Assembly: GCA_011033025.1 (NCBI GenBank)
Contig: WFMF01000442.1
Span: 86,632 to 150,631 of the forward strand
DNA: 64,000 bases
From: Beroe forskalii
Taxonomy: Eukaryota > Ctenophora > Nuda > Beroida > Beroidae
Direction: 5' to 3'
Below the pieces are notes generated by a model. It was not told the DNA's origin and did not search any database. It worked only from the letters and a program-made list of their open reading frames with translations. Of the stretch, positions 49,101-57,599 are shown piece after piece. The position numbers were made by a program, and so were the translations under genes. Numbering within the stretch: the stretch's first letter is position 1; each line of letters begins with the position of its first letter.

Positions 49101-50683
49101 TTCACCATTACTAATTACTACAAATGCCATGTTATTTTTGTTATCACGAACGTTATGCCTTCCCAGCTTCCGATTTTAGTGAAATCACGAATTATGCCAT
49201 CTCTGAGGCCATATTGTTTCGTGTTATCGAACCATTCCATCTTCGCTGCCATGTGACAACATAAATTTAATGTTTTTTGTTATCACAAATTATGCCATCC
49301 CCGTTTATGAGATAAGGTGGTTTCATCGTTCCGCGTCGATCAAATGAACTGATCAAATGAAAAATGCGCTCAACACACTTTTACAATGATGTCCGCGCAA
49401 AACAGCAAGTGCGAGCGATGGTGTGCGTCTTTCATTTGATCAGTTCATTCGATCGACGCGTAACGATGCAGGTGCCTGCATCGTGAGATCAAAAACTCCA
49501 ACTCTGATGCCATATTCTTCTTAGTTTTAATCACATTTGCCATCTTCTCCACTATGCTTTGTGAAATCCACAGCTATTTGTTGCTATTCGTGAACAAACA
49601 TTCTGCTGCTGTTCACTCTTCAACTGTTTTTGTGTTTAACAAGCTTGACAAGCTGACAGTTTGGCAGCTTCAGGCAAATCATGACGACAAGAAACGCTCT
49701 TAATAATATGCTGTAACTGCTCAATACAATCTTACAATGTTCACGTCTACTTAATGAAGTAATGAGTACCTCCATTCATCAAGACATCGAGTATGTTTTA
49801 ATTGCGTGCGCGTGATTGATTTCATTTTTTGGAAATCAAAATCAATACTTCAATAATCATAAATTGCAAATTTGTCTACTTAAGTGCACTTAACCGTCAG
49901 ATATTAAGATCTATATTATAGAAATCTGACGGTTAAGTGGGTTCAGTGTTATTATTCATAAATAAAATCAATGTGAATGACTCAGCAGTCAGCGAGTATC
50001 ATAGACTTCCTGAAATTGTTAGTTATAAATTCTTGGATCGTATCAAATCATCAAATTTTCATGAACCATATTGGCCTTTTATCTATGGTGTAAAGAGCAT
50101 GAGCATCACACCTTCCCAAGAAACGTGACAGATGGGGCGTGATCGCTTTGACGATTTCTTTCTTGATTATAAAATGCCATTGAATAAATATACCAAATGT
50201 TCTGGCCTCTAATGTGTACCAGGTACCTACTAAAGACATTGATCGGGGAAGCTTCCTTTGAAAGGAAATAAAATATGTATTTAGCCAGCAGATTGATTCT
50301 AATAATCAAGATTAGCTTGAAAGTTTATTCTCAAAGATTTGACAGATATTTTGAAAGAAAATTTATTCATTCACTCAACATCAAACCGACGTTAATTATA
50401 ATCAAGTTCTATAATTTGAAGGATACCTTCCTTACCTATAACTGTCCTTCAGAAACCCGTCCGTCTAACGCTGCCTTACCCACGGAGCCCGAGGAGGAAA
50501 AACCCGCCGCCAAAGAAAAACCCGCGGAGCCCGCGCCCGCCGCCGCGTCGGGGCCGCCCTTCCACCGGAATGTGCGCGGGTGCACGTACGCGGGGGAGCG
50601 CGGCAACTGGACCGCGCACCAGTACCTGCTCACAGTGGAGAAGGAGTGCAAAGTGGGCTTCCTGCTGTCTCCTCTAGCTCAAA
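46027..50683 (+). CDS. EFCAB7: EFCAB7-like gene, 5' half (5 exons on the plus strand)
   Basis: Exons 46027-46146, 47129-47302, 47985-48254, 48928-49014 and 50453-50683 all begin and end in phase 1 and have lengths divisible by three. They encode an EF-hand (DMDNDGKLDYSEF), a long disordered linker (Asp-rich, then Lys/Ser-rich) and the first half of the C2/calpain-III-like domain (NVRGCTYAGERGNW, HQYLLTVEKECKVGFLL). Human EFCAB7 has the same order with a shorter linker. No continuation exists downstream on this strand; the next exon in phase and homology is 25638-25539 on the minus strand. Exons for the N-terminus and the first EF-hand were not found upstream, where the segmental duplication ends. 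Confidence 0.87.
46244..46365. mobile_element. Palindromic MITE with ACCCCAAC-AGTCGG ends
   Basis: ACCCCAACGAGTCGGTACAT mirrors TGTGCCGACTAGTTGGGGT, with alternating CGGTACGTACCG units inside. Just before it, 46170-46240 has another inverted pair built on GTGAACGACCC. Confidence 0.7.
46432..46929. mobile_element. Mariner-type MITE with TA target
   Basis: Ends CCTTAGTACACTTAAGAACG and CGTTCTTAAGTGTACTAAGG are flanked by TA on both sides. Subterminal units TAATTAGTGCGG recur. No transposase. Confidence 0.8.
47129..47302 (+). CDS. EFCAB7: EFCAB7 acidic linker exon
   Basis: Acceptor AAATTTTCAG, donor CCGG|GTAAAT. Reads VPDSSQKTEPTKERPAPTAM then a run with DDDSDETTESDDDDDD and VVIVPAKKTPVRQP. 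Low complexity; flexible linker. Confidence 0.75.
47985..48254 (+). CDS. EFCAB7: EFCAB7 Lys/Ser-rich linker exon
   Basis: Acceptor ATTTTCAG, donor AAAAAAG|GTGAGC. 270 nt of Lys/Ser/Glu-rich sequence starting AAAKSEPKGSTAKKVDPDVK. It is much longer than the matching human linker. Confidence 0.75.
48396..48495. mobile_element. MITE with CAGTTTGCGCG ends
   Basis: TTCGAACTGCAGTTTGCGCG and TTGTGTGCGCGGC mirror GCCGCGCACACAA and CGCGCAAACTGCA. Same family as 20391-20512. Confidence 0.75.
48600..48830. repeat. 13-bp satellite (about 17 copies)
   Basis: GTTGTCATCATAT repeats almost perfectly. Open in three frames on the plus strand, but only because of the repeat. Confidence 0.95.
48831..48927 (+). 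repeat. EFCAB7: Tandem triplication of splice acceptor
   Basis: TTGTCAATCTGTTTTAG|AGA (twice) and TTGTCAATCTGTTCTAG|AGG (the real one) are separated by about 43 bp. Each unit carries pyrimidine tract, AG and the first exon base pair. Confidence 0.85.
48928..49014 (+). CDS. EFCAB7: EFCAB7 small linker exon
   Basis: The acceptor CTGTTCTAG is the last of three tandem copies of the same acceptor. Reads DPLLEPGQSTSYLSEVASTT then SISSSLLS. Donor TCAG|GTGAAA. Confidence 0.75.
49320..49480. mobile_element. Palindromic MITE (GATCAAATGAACTGATCA)
   Basis: CGCGTCGATCAAATGAACTG and its mirror CAGTTCATTCGATCGACGCG enclose about 60 bp. A half copy is at 30765. Confidence 0.75.
49877..49937. repeat. Short palindrome
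   Basis: CACTTAACCGTCAGAT mirrors ATCTGACGGTTAAGTG with a loop of about 25 bp. Confidence 0.75.
50453..50683 (+). CDS. EFCAB7: EFCAB7 C2/calpain-III-like exon, first half
   Basis: Acceptor ACTGTCCTTCAG. GC-rich Glu/Pro/Ala linker, then FHRNVRGCTYAGERGNWTAH and QYLLTVEKECKVGFLLSPLA. Donor CTCAAA|GTGAGT leaves phase 1. The exon end and donor are reiterated downstream. Its codon use is markedly richer in G/C than the other exons. Confidence 0.85.
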
Positions 50684-51190
50684 GTGAGTGGGGAGGGACT
50701 GAATGGGGGGGCGCAAAGTGGGATTCTTGCTGACTCCGCTAGCTCAAAGTGAGTGGGGGTTGGGGTCTGCTCTGTCCTCCAGCTCAAAGTGAGTGGGGAC
50801 TTGGGGTGGGGGCTGAGTGGGGGGGGGGCGGGAGAAGGGGTGCAAAGTGGGATTCCTGCTGTCTCCTCTAGCTCAAAGTGAGTGGGGAGGACGTTGAGGG
50901 GGGGGGGGGCAAAGTGGGCTTCCTGCTGTCTCCTCTAGCTCAAAGTGAGTGGGGGTTAGGGGGCTTAATAGGGGGGGGCTGACGGGCTGTGGAGGGGTGC
51001 CAAGTGGGCTTCTTACTGTCTCATCTAGCTCAAAGTGAGTGACGGGGGGGGGGGGTTAGAGGGGGAGGAGGGGGCAAAGTGGGCGTCTTGCTGTCTCCTC
51101 TAGCACAAAGTGAGTTGGGAGGGGGTTTAGGGGTCTAAGCTGTGGCTTTCTGTTTCTGCCCTCTCTGCTGCCATAGAGTGAGTTGGGAGA
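50650..51190 (+). repeat. EFCAB7: G-rich minisatellite of exon end plus splice donor (8 copies)
   Basis: The segment AGCTCAAA|GTGAGTGGGG with preceding CTGCTGTCTCCTCT recurs after the exon end at 50683, spaced 42-91 bp and separated by G-runs. Seven intronic donors follow the real one; the last two are altered (CACAAA, CATAGA). Each unit also contains TCTCCTCTAG, a potential acceptor, six bases before the donor. Confidence 0.92.
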
Positions 51191-54100
51191 GCGGGCTGAA
51201 TGGGGGGGGGGGCGGAGGATGGTGGGGATTTTCACTCGTTAGTCGAAAATGAAAATTTGAAAATTTCTATTCCAAATGTCTTCTGCTACAATACTTATTA
51301 CTTAATACTTATGTTGTTAAATTAGTACATTAGATTCTTAGCTTAGTCATTTGTCAGAAATTCATGATTTTCATACCCAGTACTTACCCACGAAGATGGC
51401 TTGGTTAAACGTCACATAATTAATCTAAAAGTCAGTGTGAACGTCACTCCAAAAGCTCAATTAATCGTGCAAAGCACTTTGATCTACATAGATATTGTGC
51501 AACTGCCATTTCTGAATTGTTAATTAAAAGTTCCTCTTCTTACAAAATTTACCGGTGAATAATATATTGGTGAACAATTTACTGCGGTGAAAGAAACTCC
51601 GATGGAGTAATAGAGATTTGAACATGGCTCTGAATGCTGAGTATACTATTATTATTATTTATTATTATATGAGCATATCCATTTACATCAGTGAGGCCGA
51701 TATAATGCTTTGATTTTATCGCGAAATATTAAAGTAAAGTTTCAAATGGATTGATCGAAGATTTCATTCATTATAGCTTTAGGAGAGCTGGGATACGGGA
51801 TTGTTTCAAAGGTTTCGCAAATGTTAAGGTCTAGGTTATGGCTATTAGTAATCATACGGTTTAAACATGAGTGAGCTACAAAATTGGTAGAATGGAAAAA
51901 TAATTCTATAAAAAAATTTAAATGCAAATATACCAGCAGCATAAAAATCAGATATTTGATGGCAAAAAGTTTAACACAATAGCTTGGGATATTTGCATAG
52001 TCAATTTTCTAAAGATAACAGTGTCACAGGCACCTTGGACATGATAATGCAAGTATTAGGCACTTGATAAAACCTGTAGGTATAATTATAACTTCTGAAT
52101 TACTGTCACTTGATTTATCTGAAGTCTGAACTATAATGTGTGCTTGATGGAGCAGTTCAGAAATTAAAACTTTTCCTTTTATGCATGCTCAGTGATACCG
52201 TAAAATGTGAGGTTATCCAAGGAAACCATATGAAAAGCAGCAAAATAGTGCCACACCCTTTCTATTCCAGGCCTTGACAGATTATTATTTAAAGCAGAGT
52301 TTTCCCAGAGAAATCAGCTGGTACATACTGCCTAACTATTAAATTTCTCACTCTTTTTAATTGGTATGACATCTGGATTTATTAGGTGCAAGTTGAAGGT
52401 TAAACTGCCACCCTCGGGATTCTAAAAGTATTCGATTGCAGACATCTTTAAAGACTAAAGAGCTTAAATAGAAGTTCACATACAGATTATGGAAAGAACT
52501 CTTGGTTGAAAAACTGGAAACTTTAATTAAACCATGTACGGGTGAAAACACGTATCGGCTGATAAAAGGTTCCGTGCAACAAATATCCATTTAAATGTCC
52601 TATACTCTGATGTTGCTAAGAACTGGAAATATGATGGTTTCCGATGAAGTTACAAATATTGTAACTGATAATAATATGTTTTGGAATCTGTGGTGGCTCT
52701 TTTGCCAATCATTCATTTCATAAATTCACCAATTCAAAATATTGGGAAAATTTGCCCATTATTCGTGTCTGGCTAGTGGCTGTTGATAATTGCAACCTCA
52801 TACTTCATCACTGCATGGTGGAACTGGAATTTGGGACTTAGATCACTAAATATCATTTAATAATTTAGATAAGCAATTTAGATAAGCATGACATGAAGAC
52901 AGTACTACAGTAGAACTTAAAGTTTTTAGGTTCTGGTGATTGGTCCATTATATGATGCTCCATAACTAAACTGTTGAAGTTTATCTAGCTGTCATAAATT
53001 AAACTTGGCGCTGCAGTATAATTGGCCAGCTATGTTTTTTTATTTTAAATTTTAAATTTAAAATTTATTTTAAATGCCACTAATTGATGAGATAATTCTC
53101 GGTGCTAAATAAGTATTGGCCAGCTATGTCACGCGATCAAAAAAAACTTCTTAAAAAAATCAAAACTTCAGCTGAGATATTAAAAAACGTCAGAGTTATA
53201 AACTTTTCAAAAAACTTTCGAATTGAAACTTGAAACTTTGAGTGCACACACTCTGTGAATTTTCTCCTTCGCACTGTAAGTGAGTGAAAGTCTCAAGTTA
53301 ACAGGTGCTTCAGTAAGTCTTTGATCACGTGACATAACCGGCCAATACTTACTTAGCGCCGAGTTTCACAGACGAATTATGCGCATAGCAAGTGGCTGAA
53401 ACATGTACCATTTTCACTGCTATTGAAGACAGAGAATGATCCAAACGATTAGTACCATTTAAAATAAAATTTGAATATTACTTGACACTTTTACAAATGA
53501 GACTGTAATTTGGTTTAAATATCCCACTATACCAGCAAGAGACATTTTGGCCACAATCATTTAAAAGGCTTAGGATGTTAAAATTTTATGACTTTACAGA
53601 GCATATGTTACCATTCTCACATTTATGGTATAATGCAGTAGATCGGGTGATTAAAGAATAAGACAATACCTATAATCATATTAGCTTACCCATAGGATCG
53701 CGAAATCGTCAAGACATTGAGTTGACCAATCAGTAAACGAGTTTTTACTTTTTAATCAACTCGCGCGCTGATTGGCCAATGTCAAATGGATTTGTGGGTA
53801 AACTGAAGAACTGATCCACCTAAGATATTAGTAGTCTCAGACTGAATATTTAAATCCTGGAGAGTAATATTATATCATGACTTCCTCTTTCCTGCATCAA
53901 AGGAAGTAGGCAGGAACACTTATTCCTGCCTACTGCACTGGACACTGGTTATGTCGTTTCCAAATTTAAGATTTTGCAGAGAATTAACATCGACCTTGGA
54001 GTAAAATATCCATTCCTGGGATAGCTTTAGAACTTTAAAAGGATGAAATGAAAAAACCTTTTCGTATTAAATGGTGGTCCATTTCCATAATCAAATAGGA

Positions 54101-54612
54101 ATTCAATGGGAGAAATCTTTACTTCTATAGGCAATCTTCTATAGACAATCCTAATATCATTTCCGTTTCCTTAAATATCAATATGCCATACTATATAACT
54201 GTCCATTGCCCTATACTAATCTTTGTCTGTAAAAATTTCATGGTAACTTCAACGATGAAAAGGGCAGAAATGTAGAAGTTGGAACTCTGCTGATTCTAAA
54301 TAATAATATTTCAAACCTTTTCATTGATATTAAAAATGATAAAAAGTTAAAATTTAAAAAAATCATCTCGAGGACTCAAGTCCTCGGTTGATTATAATAC
54401 TGTCCCAAGTAACAAATTGTGTAAAGTAGTCTTGCTCAAAAAAGGGATGAAATGGTTGAAAACATCTTAGGGAGCAAGTTTAAAACGTTAAATGATACGA
54501 TAAAGTTTAAAAACAGAAGCATTCGAAAATCATGTGATTATCGTCGTCAGCTAGTTTGAAACAGGAGAAAGTTTGAATTAATGAGCTTTCGAATAGCAAG
54601 TGCTAGTCGTCA
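51191..54612. other. Gene-free stretch
   Basis: AT-rich, no exon recognised. It holds one inverted-end element (53098-53363). Confidence 0.5.
53098..53363. mobile_element. MITE with CTCGGYGCTAARTAAGTATT ends
   Basis: CTCGGTGCTAAATAAGTATT and the mirrored AATACTTACTTAGCGCCGAG, both followed inward by GGCC...TATGTCACG. Confidence 0.75.
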
Positions 54613-55895
54613 TCAAATGGTATTTCTGGGCGGACTAGACATCAACATAACGGGTATCTCCACCTGTCCAGGATTAGAATTACAATACCCCCTCCTACTC
54701 GAACTAATCCCCTCCCCAAACACAATGTTCTTCAACACCATCCCATGTCCATTAACCACATTCCCTGTCGTACTGGACTTATCCGACTTCCTGTTCCTCA
54801 CTCTCGTCAGAGTCCTAACCACCGACCCACAGAGTTTCCTCCGACTATCACTACAGCAGCTGTAGAAGATAACAGGGTTCATGGCAGAGAGGAGACAGGG
54901 CGAGAAGATGTCCTTCATGAAGTTGAGTTTGAGGAAGATGTAGAGTTTATCAGGCCGGACAACGCGGAGTAAAACCGTGGCGATGCAGAGGAAGAAAATA
55001 ACGGAGTTACCGATGTTCATGACCACGATAGCGTAGCTGCTCTGCCGACTCTTGGCCCTGTTTTCTGTTATCATGGACTTGGCGGTGAGTCTCAGTCTGT
55101 AAACTGTCAGAGCGGATGTTATCAGAGACAACACGCAGTGAGTGAAGTAAGGGACAGCTACAGCGAATATCCACCCACTACTGGAATCTCTCCAGGACTG
55201 CTGCTGGAACCGGAGAAAGTAGGGTTTCCCTGTTCCGTACAGACCTTCCCCACAGAAGATAATACTCCGGGAGAGGACTATGATGAGGTAGAAGGTGTTG
55301 AAGAGGATGTAGAGGATGAGAGGGTAGGTTTGAGTTTGATGAAGGGCCGGGCTATCTTGAGGTACCGGGTAATGGAGAGAAGGGAGGTGGTGATGGCGGA
55401 GATGGACACCAGGGTGATGAAGAATACGCTGAATAGCTCCTGAAATATTGGTTGTGGTTAACATCATGATATTATCAAAGAAAATATTTCTTATAGGATT
55501 ACTGATATAAATGTGAAATTTTGTCTTTATGGACTTCAGATGGAAATATTCCATTCACACTCAAACGAAACAATGTGGTTCGTAGATGCTTCACAGTACT
55601 TGCACTGCCAGATCATGAAACCCAACGTTTATCCTCCTGATAAAATTTGATATGTATTCACCTTGAAGATGGTGGAGGGCATCATTAGAGGTTGCACTCC
55701 GGGTTCTATCAACTTAGGAATAACCAGGAAGGGCAGCGTGATGTTGGTTAGGAAGTCACAGACTGCCAGGATCTGGAAGAGAACTGCAGCGCCGTTCTGA
55801 CGTTGGTTCTTGTTGTAGATGAAGACAGCCGGGTTACCACCCATGGAGATCAGGGTCATGGCAGCCAGTAGGATAGTGAACACGTGGTTCATCAC
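54613..55895 (-). CDS. Rhodopsin-class (class A) GPCR, two exons, one frameshift
   Basis: Exon 1 (55895-55662) starts MMNHVFTILL and holds TM1 (GNPAVF) and TM2 (LAVCDFL). The donor TTCAAG|GTGAAT joins phase 0 to exon 2 (55439-54613), acceptor ATTTCAG. Exon 2 holds TM3 with TRY in place of DRY (LLSITRYLKI), TM4, an ECL2 Cys, TM5, TM6, TM7 with NPVIF in place of NPxxY, and a Ser/Arg-rich tail. About 350 residues, normal for the class. Near 55321-55340 the frame slips by one base between IARPFIKLK and YPLILYILF, so the gene as written is broken. Ligand unknown. An acceptor-like CTCCTTCAG precedes the ATG. Confidence 0.85.
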
Positions 55896-57599
55896 CTGAA
55901 GGAGGGGTGTGTTTGATGGAAGTATACCAATGTATTGATCAGAAGTTTTTGAAAATCATGAAGATGTAGCAATGATCTCATGTAACCCAGGGATTCAACC
56001 AGGGTTGAGGGTTCGCCAGGGGGTCAGAAAAAATATTTCGTCGGCGATTCTATGTTCCTCCAGCCTAGCGTTTCCCTTATTCATTCGTGAGAATTTGGAA
56101 ACCGATTCCTGTCTCCAGCTGCCAATGCATGATGTGACAGCTTCCCTTCATACGTATTGGCTAAATAGCGGTCTTGTCGACTTACCAGCCGTCACCCAGT
56201 GTTCCATTGGTCACCAAGACACAGAGATTTAAATTGCACCCATGCTGGACTGTCTGGCATCATTAAGTTATTTCCACAGTACACGTTCAACTTGATAGGG
56301 TTCAAAAGACGATTATTTTAATATTTGATGGCAATGCTGAGCGAGAGACGGATCAACATGTCCATATGTTTTGCCGATTGATAGGATCTAATATCCCATT
56401 AACGTGTTTTTTTGCGTTATATCGGAACTAAAATCGATATTTCCAAGTTTTGCATCCGTGATTGTCAACGGATTATGTTTTACATTAAAATCCTATAATC
56501 TCCAGCCACTTATATCGTATCACGTTCAATTAAAGCTGTCCCCGGTCTTTAATGATCTACTGAAAGATTTCCCCGGTCTTAAACTGAAAGATTTCTCACG
56601 AATTACTTCACTGCTCTCACAGAAAGAGCATGATTGAGAGCTATTTTCATGGCTCAAAGTGGTGTGCTTATGGAAAAATCACACGCGACTCTAGGATTAC
56701 TCACTTAGCATAGCTGTTATTATAAGTTCTTTTTACTATAAGTACTTTTTACTAAGTACTATCGACTTTATAATGCAATATTGATGGAGGGAGTTTAAAT
56801 AAAGAGGATAATAGGTAAATACTTTTATTTGAAACCTACTTATGACCTAACTTTTTATCGTACTATCGACTTTATAATGCACTTAAATTAATGACATCTT
56901 TTAATCTTATGAATCAAAAGTTAGGTTCTATTGTGTGAGAGAAATGAGTATAAACTTATAAATGCTTGCAATATTGGTGGAGGGAGGTTCATTTGAAACC
57001 TACTTATGACATAATTTCGGTTGAAAATAAACCATATGCTGTTTAATTTGTTGCTTTTAAATAGGTTACAGGTATAATACTAAGCAATGGTGCACTTAAT
57101 CTTGTGAACTTTGTAAGTTTCAGAAGAAAGCTCTAAGCAGCGCTCAACATAGAAATAAAGCATGAAGATTAAGAGATTTGATACTGGCACTATAAAAGAC
57201 TCAACTAAGGTCCATTATAGCAAGCAAATTCATTTGCTGCTACGGATAATCTGATAAAATGTTAATTTAGGTTTTGAGCTTTTTACTCAATCAACGGTTG
57301 CATGCTCGAAGCTTAATTTTGAACTTGTGAAGGTAGATCGAAATTCGAAAAGCTAAACTGGTGGGACATCAAGGGGAGATCAAAAAGAGATCAAAAGGAG
57401 ATCAAAAGGTACTGAGCAGGCTTTATTATCAAATGAAAGATAACAGAAAATTGTGCTGATTTTCGAATCAAAAGAATTTAAAATGGTGAGTTGACAAAAT
57501 CGGTAAAAAACGGATATCTTAATCCAAAATTGTCAGAAAAATTATCGTATCAAAAAAATCACTTCAGGCAGTATAATTTTCTTTAAAAAATCGTCACAA

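Noticed and set aside
54581-54865. Plus-strand frames opposite the GPCR (also 55138-55443)
   Set aside because: They mirror the receptor's coding strand and show no motifs.
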